A DNA stretch of 64,000 nucleotides from Pycnococcus provasolii (GCA_938743325.2 OW568889.1:186001-250000), one strand, 5' to 3'; positions 1 through 10,535 are shown, numbered from the stretch's first letter. The notes: generated from the letters alone by a model not told the origin. Numbers and translations are program-made.

Positions 1-3000
1 TTGTGCACGCGTACCGATCTCATCGGCTTCCACGTGCGCACGTCCCAAAGCTTCACTGCACGGTCCGCCCCGCCGCTGAGAAGTACGTGCGATGCAAGAC
101 GACTGGTGTCCGCGAGACGAGGCGGTGCATACCGAGTTGGCACCATCCGCGTAGACACTTCGGCATCACTGCGCTGAACAAGCACGGAGCTAACGCCGCC
201 CTCGTGCGCATTCACAAATGCCACGGCACGGCCACCAGAACGGCAGTCAAATGCTGCCATGCCGCCACCCGCGTAGCCTGCAAGAATCAGTTCGCCACGT
301 GCGTCGCACGTCAGCGACGTCACCGCACCACCAGGCTCCGTGCCGCCACCGTCGAATGGACCCGGCGACCATGCCGCGCCCGCGCATCCGCGCTCAAGGT
401 CAATTCTCACAACACGCCCGTCGGCCGTTCCCGCAATCGCCTGCTCGCACTCCTCGCCGCACGTCTCCACGCTGGTGAAGCCTGAGGATGACGACGCCTT
501 GGAAGAAGACGACGGCGGCGCGGTGGAGGTGGGTGGTGGTGCAGAAAGCTCGCAGAGAGTTGGGCAGCCTCCGTGCATGGCGATCAACCAAACGTGGCAG
601 TCGCCACCGCGGTCCACCGAAATGGCGCGACGACGCGTCAGTGCGGCAACGGCGATGACCGGGTCCGAGTGACGCCGATATTCGCCGCTGCTGACCGACG
701 CCGCTTGATTGCCAGGCGACACGACGCGACCGCCGCTGGACACGTCCCAAATGCGCACAATGCCGCCGCCCGAGTCGTCGTCACCCCTTCCGCCCGTGAG
801 CAAAACCTCCTCCGCACTGTCCACCGTGGCGCAGCGAATCGGCCGTCGGTGAGCGCGCCAGGTATGCACCACCTCTCCCGAGAAATGCCATCTATCGGCG
901 AAACTTCGCGAGGTGACCGGCACCCAACCCCAGCGACATGCCACGGTGGGCTGCTGCTGCTGCTGCTGCTGCTCCATATCCGAATTTACGGTAAACGGCG
1001 AATCTGACAACGCTGCGGCGGCGGTATCGGAAGGAGGGCTGTCCGGCTGCTGCTGCGTGAGCATCGGGCTATCAGCGGCTGGCTCGCCCCAACCCGTGCT
1101 GGAAAGGAGCGCAACCGCGCGCTCTGCATGTCTCCAACGCTCCGCATCGCGCTGCGCCTCCACGGCGGTGCGCAGCTGCGTGCCTCCCTGCGTTGACGTG
1201 GCGCTGTCTAGTGACCCTCGCCGAACTGCATCGACAGACGCAACCGCCGTTGCCGCTGAAGCAAGCAGGCTGCGAATCCCAGGAGGACTTGTTATGCTCG
1301 ACGACTTTCCCAAGCTTGACGCTCGGCTCAGTCGGCCTGAAGGTGGGGTTTCCGTTCCCGCATCTGACGAATTCAAAAGCTCGGTCGCCATGTGAGAGGC
1401 AATCTCTGAAGCTTCCACCTGCCCCGAGCCTCTGAGAGTGACCGCGAGGGCGCGCAGACGTGCCGAGTCGATACCACTCGACAGAACGCTCGACGGGGCA
1501 TGCGTTGACATGCAGCGCAGCAGGCTTGCGCATGCACGAAGATTTGCATTCATCATGCGCATTCGAATCGCACGAGCGGCGCCCGCGGCAACGCGATCGC
1601 GTCCCGGCGACACGACGCCACCGCTGCCTTTTTCATTGTCGACGTCGGCGTCGGCATCATCCAGCAGCGGCTCGCGCAGAATCTGCAGAAGCTGAGGGAG
1701 AAGGAAGTGCGTCACCGTGGCGCCTCCCGCTCTCTCGGCACTGCCTATCAGGACGTCCACCACCGCGCCTCGGTCCACCTGCGCGAGCACACCGCGCAGT
1801 GCCGCGTGCGTGCGCATGATGTTGAGCGGACTTGCGAGAAGCGCGAGCCGAACGAGCGGTCCTCCACCGGCGAGAGCCTGCGTCGCTTCGATGTCAGCCG
1901 CCGCCGACGTCGCCGCGCCATCACCTGCGAGATTCTCTGAGGCTGAAGGCGTTGGTGGCGTCGGCTGCGCTCCAGCTTCAAATGGCGACGATACGCTCCC
2001 ATGTCGTCGGCTTCCATCCACCGCCGCACGTGGTGCAACCACAACGTCCACGAGAGTTTCGGGTGGAATCACTGACGTGAGGTCCGCAAGCACGTCCACG
2101 GCAACGCTCGCGGCGCGTGCGGCACACGCTTCGACGCGCATGTCGTCTGGGCGGTCGCCGCCACCACCACTCGCCGCCTCTAGTACAGAATTCAGAGCAT
2201 TTGCGCCGGCATCCACACGCCGCATTAAGCGAGGCAGGACGTAATCTGCAAGCCACAGGGGTGGGCATGCCGCGGAAGCAGCAGAGGCGAGGGCCCGAGC
2301 CAGCTCGCGTGCTGGGGCCGCTGCCATCGCGTCTGACGCGTGCGTTGCGCCAACATCCACCTCGCCTTCGGCTGCCGACTCGTCCAGCGCCGCAAGCAGT
2401 GGGTCGACGACGTACCGAATCGCCAACGAAAGCGGCAAGCTGGAAGAGTCGCGCGCAATGGCCGCGGCGTACGCGCTAGCTAACCGACGCAGGCCTGCGA
2501 CGAGCGCCGCGCCGTCCACGGCACCGACATCGGCGCCCCCGCCGTCGCCAGCTTGTTCGATGCGAGTGTCTTCAGCAAGGCTACTGATACTCGCACTATG
2601 CGCGTCATCATCTTCTTCCGCCTCCGCCACGTCCGCCCCACATCCAACGCCCATTGCAAGGCTGACTCGTTCCATGGAGACGGTGTGCGCGTCAAGAGCC
2701 CGCTGGATCGCGGCTATCGACTGGACGCACGCCGCGCTGACCAATCGGGCGTGCGCTTCGATGCCACACTTCACGCGCGACGCGTCGAGCGCCGAGGGAC
2801 CAAGCACGCTCTCGGCAAATGCCGCGGCAGCCGCCGGTGAGGCGGATTCACGCCCGCCACCCTGGAGCATTGCCGAGGCGGCATCGCCGCCACGAGCGAC
2901 TGCGGCGAGCAGCGCCAATCCAGACGCTACGGCAACACGGCGCGCGCATGCCGATCCAAGAACGCCAGCCACGACAGCTCCGGCGGCGGATGCCGACGTC

Positions 3001-4874
3001 GCACTGCCGTACCTTCCCGCACCTTGCTCAGAGGTTGGCATTGCCGCCGCCGCGAGAGCTAGCAAACTCGGGGCGGCAAGAGTCGCGGCCCGGCGCGAGC
3101 TGGCGGCACATGCCGCCGAGGCGGCGGCACCACGGCTGCGAAGACCCATCGCAGCTGCGATCCGCGCAAGGTGGTCTGGAACGGGCGGCGCGTTGCACGC
3201 GGCGGTACCACCGCAGAGCATCGCGGCACGAAGCAGGGGAGGTCCACCCGCCTCCGCTTCCGTGGGTGCGAACACGTACAATAGCAGGGTATGTGCCATG
3301 GCAAGTTCCGGATCGTGGCTGCGAAGCATTGCGGCAGCTGATGCTACCGCGACACCTCCACCGCCGGACGGCACGGTGAGAAGCCTTGTTGCCACCTTGC
3401 GCAGCAGAGGATCTGTGATTGCCGGTAGCTGCTGCCGTGCGGCGGCCGCCGACGCCTCACATCCGGTGGGAATCTTGGAAGGTGCTAGTGCAGGCTGCAT
3501 GAGCGCAATGCTGACGACAATCACGCCAAGAGCGCGTACATCCTCATCTCGTGCCAATGTAATCAATGTCATCGCGCTGCTGCGTCGCTTCTCACGTCGC
3601 TGTTGATTTGGAAGGACAATTGATGGCGGCACCATCTTGGGTGTGGGTGTGGATGTGGCGATAGTGATGTCATCATCGCTGTCATCATCGTCGTCGTCGT
3701 CGTCGTCGTCGTCATTGCCACCGACATCTGATAGGAGGCGTGGCACCACTCCTCCGTGTGAAAGTCTCTTTGGGTGAGCACTTCGAAAGATGGCGCAGAT
3801 TCCGTGCGCCTGACGAAAGATTCGTTCAGACATGGGACAGACATCTGCCGAAGCGCGCGTGAACTCGCCTCGCATCCATCCATTCGACGCATCGCCAGGC
3901 ACACAGCCTTTCCCAAAAGCATGTGCAACATGACTACGTGCTGTCGCGGCGTCGCTGGGCACGAGAGGCACGTTCATCGCGCTCACAGCGTCGTCGCCAA
4001 ACAAAGCCGCTCCAAACACGAGATCGATCCACCGATGCAGTTCCGAACTCGCACGTCGACCCTCCAGGGCGCGTCTGTGTTTTTCGATGAAGCGCCGGCG
4101 CGCCTGCTGCACGTTTTCATCTTTGCCAAGGCACCAATCGGGAACCGCCATATCGGCGAATTCTCTGTGTCTGCTTTCAAAGAAGTGTTCATCCTCGTAC
4201 AGCTCTGGCACGCACTCGTCCGGTGTCCAAGAGTAAAGTCTCACGAGTGTCTTTGGATACTCTCTCGCCTCGAAGCGCGTGCGTACGGCACGCGTCAAAC
4301 TTGCCAGAGGCAGGTGTCTCGCAAAGTAGATGTGATAAGCGAGCTCGGACAGCGGGGCGTCCGGAACGTGGTGTGGACAAGCCTCCGGCGGCGGCACGGC
4401 ATCGTCGTCGTCGGTGGTGATGGTGCGCCACTGCGCAAGCATCTGCTCGCCAATGCTGTACGAAGCGAGCAGCTGCTCATCTCCCTTATTGATTCGCCAT
4501 TTCGAGCGTGTAAGATCACGCCAGCCGGCGGCGGCGGCGGCGGAGGTGGTGGTGGTGGTGGTGGAGGAGGTGGTGGTGGAGGAGGAGGAGGCGGGGGAGT
4601 CGTCGATGATGCCTCCGTCGCCGACGCCGCCGTCGTCGCCATCGTCGTCTGGGTCAACCGTGAAGTCAATCACCCATGGCACGAACGGGTGTTTGTTCGG
4701 GTCGCCACGTCGGCGACCTGCAAGCTCGTTCAGCTTGAGCAGGTACTCCAAATTGGTGAGCGCCCCAACGCGCCAGGCTGCTGTCGCGGCGTGAAGTGCT
4801 TGAACTGGCAGACGTATCCGTCGACGTTCATGTACATCGACGATCCGTCGTAGCGACCGCTGACGAAGCTCCAT
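1..4874 (-). CDS. BEACH-WD40 protein, WDR81/GFS12-like, 3' end beyond the window
   Basis: One minus-strand frame is open from about 5083 to the window edge, so at least 1,600 codons are present and the C-terminus is missing. Near the N-terminus is a BEACH domain of the WDR81/LvsG/GFS12 type: LTNLEYLLKLNELAGRR (around 4760), HPFVPWVIDF, RLYSWTPDECVPELY (4259-4215) and FGAALFGDDAVSAMNV (around 4000). A segment VRALGVIVVSIAL (around 3540) resembles the kinase-like part of these proteins. A very Ala-rich helical region follows. WD40-like repeats start near 900 (VVHTWRAHRRP, IVRIWDVSSGG) and run to position 1. Such proteins act in endosomal/vacuolar traffic and autophagy. The first ATG is at 4874 but lies inside an overlapping LamG-coding stretch, so the true 5' end is uncertain; conserved sequence starts near 4800. 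Family sure, gene model incomplete. Confidence 0.85.
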   Translation of the reverse strand, partial: MELRQRSLRRIVDVHERRRIRLPVQALHAATAAWRVGALTNLEYLLKLNELAGRRRGDPNKHPFVPWVIDFTVDPDDDGDDGGVGDGGIIDDSPASSSSTTTSSTTTTTTSAAAAAGWRDLTRSKWRINKGDEQLLASYSIGEQMLAQWRTITTDDDDAVPPPEACPHHVPDAPLSELAYHIYFARHLPLASLTRAVRTRFEAREYPKTLVRLYSWTPDECVPELYEDEHFFESRHREFADMAVPDWCLGKDENVQQARRRFIEKHRRALEGRRASSELHRWIDLVFGAALFGDDAVSAMNVPLVPSDAATARSHVAHAFGKGCVPGDASNGWMRGEFTRASADVCPMSERIFRQAHGICAIFRSAHPKRLSHGGVVPRLLSDVGGNDDDDDDDDDDDSDDDITIATSTPTPKMVPPSIVLPNQQRREKRRSSAMTLITLARDEDVRALGVIVVSIALMQPALAPSKIPTGCEASAAAARQQLPAITDPLLRKVATRLLTVPSGGGGVAVASAAAMLRSHDPELAMAHTLLLYVFAPTEAEAGGPPLLRAAMLCGGTAACNAPPVPDHLARIAAAMGLRSRGAAASAACAASSRRAATLAAPSLLALAAAAMPTSEQGAGRYGSATSASAAGAVVAGVLGSACARRVAVASGLALLAAVARGGDAASAMLQGGGRESASPAAAAAFAESVLGPSALDASRVKCGIEAHARLVSAACVQSIAAIQRALDAHTVSMERVSLAMGVGCGADVAEAEEDDDAHSASISSLAEDTRIEQAGDGGGADVGAVDGAALVAGLRRLASAYAAAIARDSSSLPLSLAIRYVVDPLLAALDESAAEGEVDVGATHASDAMAAAPARELARALASAASAACPPLWLADYVLPRLMRRVDAGANALNSVLEAASGGGGDRPDDMRVEACAARAASVAVDVLADLTSVIPPETLVDVVVAPRAAVDGSRRHGSVSSPFEAGAQPTPPTPSASENLAGDGAATSAAADIEATQALAGGGPLVRLALLASPLNIMRTHAALRGVLAQVDRGAVVDVLIGSAERAGGATVTHFLLPQLLQILREPLLDDADADVDNEKGSGGVVSPGRDRVAAGAARAIRMRMMNANLRACASLLRCMSTHAPSSVLSSGIDSARLRALAVTLRGSGQVEASEIASHMATELLNSSDAGTETPPSGRLSRASSLGKSSSITSPPGIRSLLASAATAVASVDAVRRGSLDSATSTQGGTQLRTAVEAQRDAERWRHAERAVALLSSTGWGEPAADSPMLTQQQPDSPPSDTAAAALSDSPFTVNSDMEQQQQQQQPTVACRWGWVPVTSRSFADRWHFSGEVVHTWRAHRRPIRCATVDSAEEVLLTGGRGDDDSGGGIVRIWDVSSGGRVVSPGNQAASVSSGEYRRHSDPVIAVAALTRRRAISVDRGGDCHVWLIAMHGGCPTLCELSAPPPTSTAPPSSSSKASSSSGFTSVETCGEECEQAIAGTADGRVVRIDLERGCAGAAWSPGPFDGGGTEPGGAVTSLTCDARGELILAGYAGGGMAAFDCRSGGRAVAFVNAHEGGVSSVLVQRSDAEVSTRMVPTRYAPPRLADTSRLASHVLLSGGADRAVKLWDVRTWKPMRSVRVH

Positions 4875-5062
4875 TTCCCGGCGGTCACGGGACACTTGTA
4901 GCCCGTCATCTCGCGGTAAACTCCCTCCTCGATGCGCACGGCAAAGTTCAGCTGGCCATCCACCGTTCCGAGCGAGATTCCAAAGGCGCCAGCGCTCGAC
5001 GGCAGCGAGAAGATCGCCTCGCCGTGCGCAAAGGAATGCGTGCGCACAGGGAGGGGACAACC
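4808..5062 (-). pseudogene. Laminin-G/concanavalin-like domain fragment
   Basis: A short minus-strand frame without ATG, opened by a stop at 5063-5065, reads as the second half of a LamG_3-type domain: LGTVDGQLNFAVRIEEG, then TAGKWSFVSGRYDGSSMYM and NVDGYV. The GKW..V...YDG pattern is diagnostic. It stops resembling LamG at about 4808, where the BEACH coding sequence begins in a different frame. No signal peptide or upstream half is visible. It could be an orphan exon, a relic of a surface-protein gene, or an N-terminal domain of the BEACH gene broken by a frameshift. Confidence 0.6.
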
Positions 5063-5223
5063 TCAACCTCCCCGGAATACGTCAACCAAAAATGCAGGGT
5101 TTGGGACGCCCCAATTTTTTTGGGACGCCGGAGGCGTCCCTGGGGGACTCCCTCCCCCCCATGTCCAACAGCGGTTTTGGTGTCCCAATAGTACACGTGG
5201 TATTTCCACTCCGATTTCTCCAA

Positions 5224-5286
5224 ACCTCCCCGTCACGTGATTAGACCTCCCCGTCACGCGATTAGACCTCCCCGTCACGCGATCAC
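5224..5286. repeat. Three tandem 21-bp units
   Basis: Unit acctccccgtcacgYgatta(g) repeats three times head to tail with one or two substitutions. It lies between the LamG fragment and the MITE. No coding potential seen. Confidence 0.85.
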
Positions 5287-5300
5287 GCCCCCCAACCTAC

Positions 5301-5670
5301 TACCAAACTCCGGCCAGAAAAAAATGTACCCCCCCCTTCAGGGCATACCACCCAGAAACATGTGCTTGCAAACCCATGGAAAAGTGAAACACCCTTCGCC
5401 ACAACCACAATCTACAACGGAAAACTAAGAAAACTTTCGAAAATAACAGGTGAAAATAGACTAAATGTTTGTTCTTCCCTTCCAGGTTTCCCTTCCGGGC
5501 CGCGGCCCGCTCGAGGTGACCGTTTGAATTCGTCGAGGACAGGGGAACAAGTGGACCAAACCTGCCGTCTTGGCACCATGTAATAGGACAAAAATATATC
5601 GATGGTACCCCGTTCATTGGGTGGTAGAAGGGGGGGGGGTACATTTTTTTCTGGCCGGAGGTTTGGTACG
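5301..5670. mobile_element. MITE-like element with about 50-bp terminal inverted repeats
   Basis: The left end (5301-5353) starts taccaaactccggccag and runs through an A-tract and a C-tract to cataccaccc. The right end (5619-5670) is its reverse complement apart from small length differences in the homopolymers and one extra base in the outer part. The interior (about 265 bp) has no convincing ORF. Size, TIRs and lack of a transposase fit a non-autonomous DNA transposon. I could not define a target-site duplication. Confidence 0.75.
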
Positions 5671-6016
5671 TCGTAACTGACTAGGTGCACGTTTTTGCAC
5701 GTGTTTCAAAAAAAATGGTGTGGAGGCCAGGACTGTCGCACGATGGTCGCTACATCACCTTCATTTGGTGGGTGCCGACAATGCCGTTGCGCACACCACC
5801 ACCACCGCCACTCACTCCGCCGACCGCCGCTGGCGCCGCCGCAATCGTCGTTAACAACGAGGAGGAAAATATCGCTGCCGCCTCTAGTGCCGGTGGTGCC
5901 GCCGCTGGCGCCGTTTTGGACGTGCCGAGTGGTGCCGGCGTCGTCGACGCCTTCGCCCGATACGCACACAAAAACAGAAGAAAACGACGACGACGCTGCT
6001 GTTAGCGTGAGGAGCA

Positions 6017-6030
6017 CCCTAACCCTAACC
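6017..6030 (+). repeat. Short CCCTAA (telomere-like) array
   Basis: Two adjacent CCCTAA units plus partial copies. The stretch 5671-6415 around it has no gene I can support: an Ala/Pro-rich ORF at 5714-6005 is low complexity and unconvincing. Confidence 0.6.
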
Positions 6031-6123
6031 CGGACCCAGCTAAGACGGCGCCCTAATCCTGTTGGTCGAGGAATTTGGTCGGGCCGGCTGTGTTTGGCGA
6101 CCTAAGCCCTGCGACACCAGAAC

Positions 6124-6152
6124 GTGACATCACGCTGACGGCGTGATGTCAC
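6124..6152. repeat. Perfect 12-bp hairpin
   Basis: gtgacatcacgc (6124-6135) and its exact reverse complement (6141-6152) flank a 5-nt loop. It sits upstream of the retroelement remnant. Confidence 0.8.
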
Positions 6153-6250
6153 ACCATACTCGCTCACAGTCGCGGCAAGGTTGAGAGACGAATATAGATG
6201 GGCCATTACATGCGACGCTTACCGCTTCGCGTCGCGAACGGCGACACGAT

Positions 6251-6386
6251 CTAACGTTGTCAAACAAGACCCACACCTTTGTACTTTTTGGGTCAGGGTT
6301 AGAAATTTTGACCACCTTCTAACGTTGTCAAACAAGACCCACACCTTTGTACTTTTTGGGTCAGGGTTAGAAATTTTGACCACCTT
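6251..6386 (+). repeat. Tandem duplication of a 68-bp unit
   Basis: Two identical 68-bp copies (6251-6318 and 6319-6386), each beginning ctaacgttgtcaaacaagac and ending ttgaccacctt. Identity suggests a recent event. The unit contains tcagggttag but no ORF. Confidence 0.9.
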
Positions 6387-6511
6387 CTATTATCCGCGGC
6401 ATTGACAGGTGGGGAATGGGCGAGATGTTCGTGCGTTCAAAGCTCAAAGCTTCAGTCACCACGTACAAAGCACGCTCCAGCGGAGCAAAACCCACGCCGC
6501 AAGAGCGGTTC

Positions 6512-6913
6512 CTAGTTGTCCCGTGCGCTTTTCAATTTAGCCGTCGCGTGTCTCGCGCGCGATACTCCCTCGCTGTCGACGTATTTAAGTTCCAACGCGG
6601 CGTTATTCCAATTCAAGAGCGCGAAGTGCGCCTTAAGCGCGTCGAACGACATGAACGGCGTGAAAGCTTGAACTCTCTCTCTCCCACCTGCCTCCATCCA
6701 TGCCCACGTGAAGGGTTCGTCCTCCGCACGGCGTCGCTGCAAGTCCGTCTCGCGGGTTACGTGAAGTTCCTCCTCGAGTGCGTGCTTTTCGCGGAGCGTC
6801 TGCCGAAGTTGCGCACGGGTCTCCTCGAGCTGCTCCTTCGTAACATTCGACGCGGCGATGAAGTCACAGAGAAGGTCATCGTTGTGTTTAATGTCGCGTG
6901 CCATCGCCCGCAC
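6512..6913 (-). pseudogene. Orphan coiled-coil protein fragment
   Basis: This minus-strand frame (ATG at 6904, open further upstream) encodes a heptad-rich helix (EQLEETRAQLRQTLREKHAL) followed by a non-repetitive part with FMSFDALKAHFALLNW. Composition looks protein-like, while the plus strand here is only an N-terminal extension of the Copia ORF and matches no Copia domain. I infer a fragment of another gene, lying antisense and joined at about 6960 to the Copia remnant. Family not recognised. Confidence 0.45.
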
Positions 6914-6960
6914 GGCAGGCGTATGACGGGCCGCACGGGCCGCTCTTCCGTCACGATCTC

Positions 6961-8194
6961 TTGGCTGTTAGTCAAGTCTCTTTACGGATTGCGTCAGAGC
7001 GGGCACAACTGGATGGTTGACTTCTTCTCTTTCTTGGAAGGGTATGGCATGTCTCAGTCACCCGCCGACACCAGTCTCTGGTTCCTTCACAAGAATGGAG
7101 TTCCCATCATTGCATTGTTTGTGCATACGGACGATGGAAAGATCGCCTACTCCGATCACTTAGAACGTGACAGATTCATGGATGCACTCTGCAAGCGATT
7201 CGATATTGGCTCGCAGCAGGAGCAGCTCACCCGAATGTTCAACATAAAGGTTAACTATCTACCTGATGGATCATTTCTGCTAAACCAAAAGGCATACATA
7301 ATGGATTTGGCTCGCACCTACAATTTGGAGCAGAACCCGGAAATTAATACTCCTATGTCATCTCATTTCGTCATTAAGGTTAAGTCTGAGCTGACCGAGG
7401 CTGAAAAGCTCAAGATGAAGACTAGGCCTTTCCTTTCTTTATTCTCAGCTCTTCTGTGGGTGAATAGATGCACACGTCATGATATCAGCGTTGCGCTGAT
7501 TGTTATTTCTCGGGCGTTAAGTAATCCTGATCCCACGCATTGGAATCAGTTGATTCGGATTCTTACTTACCTGGTCAACACATGTGAAGAAGGTCTGGAG
7601 TATAAGGCTATCGATCAGCCACTGGCCCTATCAGTTCTGGTTGATGCGAGTCACGCAAGCTGTCCTATAACTGGGCGAAGTATTTCTGGATTGTATGTTA
7701 CATGTGGCAATTGTCTTTTGGATTGGTACTGCAAGCATCAGCCGTATACTACTCTGAGCAGTGGAGAGGCCGAGACCGTCGCCGGAGCGACCGCAGTCAC
7801 TCATCTTCTCTATTGGAAGCAGTTGTTTCTTCATGCTTTTCAACTAAGTGTGCAAACTTTCCTCTTCAGCGACTCAACTACGTGCAGAAATATCTTGACC
7901 AATCCGATTCACAACACGTCCATGAAGCATATCAGGACGCGATTGTTCTTTACGCGCGAGCACGCTCGTGCTGGAGTCTTCAAGCTCCTTCATACTCCAG
8001 GTGACGATAACCCATCTGATGCACTCACAAAACCTTTGTCTTTTCAACGAATTCAACACCTCATGCAGGTACTTAAGTCGTGGGGTTACCGCGTACTAAA
8101 TTTCATTAGGACTTCAGCGCAGGCATCGGCCGATGAGCCGTCAGCCAAACGCATGAAGCAGACCACAGCACACGCCGATGGCGATGCATTCTAA
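6961..8194 (+). mobile_element. 5'-truncated Copia retrotransposon: reverse transcriptase and RNase H
   Basis: The frame encodes the second half of a Ty1/Copia reverse transcriptase (KSLYGLRQSGHNW; FVHTDD at the place of the YVDD catalytic box; LNQKAYIMDLARTYNL) and a complete Copia-type RNase H (VLVDASHASCPITGRS; TTLSSGEAETVAGATA; LHTPGDDNPSDALTKPL). Gag, protease, integrase and the first part of RT are absent. The ORF reads 5' into unrelated antisense sequence at about 6960. The coding part has no stop or frameshift, so the copy may be fairly young. LTRs could not be identified. Confidence 0.9.
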
Positions 8195-9509
8195 TGCGCA
8201 GGACTGATCACCCTGACGCTCTCTCATCTTTTCTTTTCTTTTCTTTTTGTTTATACGCCTTCGTGGCAATTTTGGGTCCATGCATGGCATTGGCCGGACA
8301 GTGTCCTCATCGGTTTCATTTTCGTTTTCGGTTTCTTTTCCACCTTTTGTGGTTTTTCTTTTACCTTCAGTTTTACCTTACACGTGCAGCACCTTCGCCT
8401 GTTCGGCGTGGGTGGTGTGTGGCTTAACCCCTAATTCAGGTGGTTAACGCCGAACGAGGCTCTTGACCCCTAAGACCCCCGGGGAAGTCCCCGGGGATAG
8501 CCGCCTTAGGAACGGTTGTCTTTGTTTCCCTTTACGTGTAACTCTCACCTTTTTCCGGTTTACCTTAAGTACTCCTTCGTAAGTGTACGCGCGGCAGAGC
8601 GTACCGCGGCAACTCAAGGCGCCACCTGCCACAAAACGTGATGACATAACCTGTCGTCGTAGTCCTGTAGTAGTAATGTAAAGAAAGTGTAGATCAGTTA
8701 GAGTAGTTAAGTGATGGTTCGATCAGAACGCCACGTCGAAAATGCGGTCGCCGTTTCGAACTCACCGCCAACATGACACGCGTCACTTTGGTATAAATGA
8801 CACAAATGACATTGCATTTTCGGTGCCCACGCCATCCCGCACCTGCGGCATGCGGCCGGCCTGCGGCCGGCTTCGTGCGAGGCGGCATGCGAGCTGCTGG
8901 GCGGCGACACAGACACAGGCGCACAGACAGGCGCACACACACAGGCGCCACCGACAGACGGAGGAAATGAAATGAAGAGGTGAGAATGCGAGCTGAAAAG
9001 GGGAGGAGAAAGGGAGAGAGGGAGAGAGGGAGAGAGGAGAAAGGGAGAGAGGAGCCTACGCCACTCTGATATTTTTGCTTCAATCCTGTGGGGCCTATGA
9101 GACAACCTAAGAAGGTGGTCTTTCTTTCTTTCTTTCTTTTTTGGTGATTTCCTTTTTTTTTAATTTCCACTATCGCTTCCCTCATGGACGAAAATGTTAG
9201 GTCCATCCAGGAAGAGATCCGCCACTTCCCCTGTGGTACGAATCCCCTACCTATAAGAACGCGGGCCGAGATTCTGCCTGAGGGAGGGCCGAGATGCTGC
9301 CCCAAACCCCCGGGGAGGGCCGTGATTCTGCCCCAAAAGAGGCGAAATGCGCAAAGTGCCCCAAAACCCCCCAGAGGGCCGCTTGTAGTGCCTACGACCC
9401 GAAGGTTACCGGGAGGAAGGGGGGGGGGGTAGGTCGGGAGGGAATTTTGCGCTTTCTCTCGAGAGCTTTAGGTCGAGGGTCTCGAAAAGAGACCCTGGAG
9501 GATCTCCCT

Positions 9510-9544
9510 GGAGGTGTCTTTTTTGGTGGAAAAAAGACACCTCC
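9510..9544. repeat. Perfect 15-bp hairpin (GGAGGTGTCTTTTTT)
   Basis: ggaggtgtctttttt (9510-9524) pairs perfectly with 9530-9544 around loop ggtgg. A related hairpin occurs at 10505-10535. Confidence 0.85.
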
Positions 9545-9685
9545 AAAAAGGAGATGCGGTACCCCGCCTTACGGCTCCACTCAACGCCCCTTGCTCGGTA
9601 TTTGGAAGCGGTCTTGCGGGAAGGGCAAGGCACCAACGCATCTCGCCCTTAAAAATAAGGTGACCTTTTGCAAGAATCCCTAGTC

Positions 9686-9743
9686 GGGAGTTTAGGTCCA
9701 TTGGTCAGGATGCCCATCCTGACCAACCGACCTAAACACTCCC
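9686..9743. repeat. Long imperfect hairpin
   Basis: 9686-9712 (gggagtttaggtccattggt...) pairs with 9715-9743 (...accaaccgacctaaacactccc) with a 2-nt loop and a few mismatches. It could be a very small foldback element. Confidence 0.75.
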
Positions 9744-9931
9744 CACTCTGGGTGCCCCCAACTTCTCCCCTTCCCTTCCCTTTCCTTCCCTTCCTCTCCC
9801 CATTCTCAACCTTAATGGCGTCATAGTTGGCGTCATAATCTACCTCTCCTTTCTCCACGCCGCCGAGACAGCTCCGACGGTTCTGAAGCAGTGGCAGTTG
9901 CTAGCAGTTACTGCAAGTAGTCCAGCTTGCG

Positions 9932-9962
<31 letters not shown>

Positions 9963-10504
9963 CATGACAACGCTCGCGACGGCGACGGCGACACGGGGTG
10001 CGACGGCGATGGCGACATGGGGTGCGACGCCGACACCGACGCTGACGGCTCACAAGAGCTGACCGGCTGACTCACCGGCTGGCTCAGGCCGGCAGACTGT
10101 CTATTTGGGTGTTGGTGGTCTTTATGTAACAACATCTTGTAACATGTGTGTTATTAAAAGTTCACCTCTCTCTCTCTTCTTAAGGTGCCTTAAGATTGTC
10201 CCTCTCCCTTAAGGTCGACACGAACTACCGCGTTGGCTCGAGAAAGACACTGCGAGTGCACGCGTCTGTAGCGCTGTCGACCGTTCCTTGCGCGTTTTAA
10301 TTCCCTTCCCACGCCTATTGGCATGATAGGTGGTGGGCGCCTCGTGCTACGTCCTGTCTTAGGATGGGATGGAAAAACGAGCGCGTCCGCTGCCTCCCAC
10401 CCTTATATCACATGTGATTTAAGTTCCCACATAATCTACCAGGAGCCTAGGAGGGGTCTTACAACTTAGACAACTAGGGGCCGCGTCCCCTTTCCCCCTG
10501 GGGT

Positions 10505-10535
10505 AGGTGTCTTTTTTAGCCTAGAAAAGACACCT
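10505..10535. repeat. Second AGGTGTCTTTT hairpin
   Basis: aggtgtctttt (10505-10515) pairs with aaaagacacct (10525-10535). The same core as the hairpin at 9510 indicates a repeat family. Confidence 0.75.

Noticed and set aside
2458-3606. 382-codon plus-strand ORF, Ala/Ser-rich
   Set aside because: It is the antisense of the BEACH-WD40 gene, whose minus frame has real domain motifs on both sides.
3774-4853. 359-codon plus-strand ORF with a Gly run
   Set aside because: Antisense of the BEACH domain itself; no domain in this frame.
5714-6005. Ala/Pro-rich plus-strand ORF
   Set aside because: Low complexity, no motif, surrounded by repeats.
8694-9305. 203-codon minus-strand ORF
   Set aside because: Translation of GA/CT and CTTT repeats; no domain and no protein-like composition.
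9290-9420. Possible CRISPR-like or satellite array (gccgagattctgcc units)
   Set aside because: Units are decayed and unevenly spaced, and the genome is eukaryotic; treated as degenerate tandem repeat.
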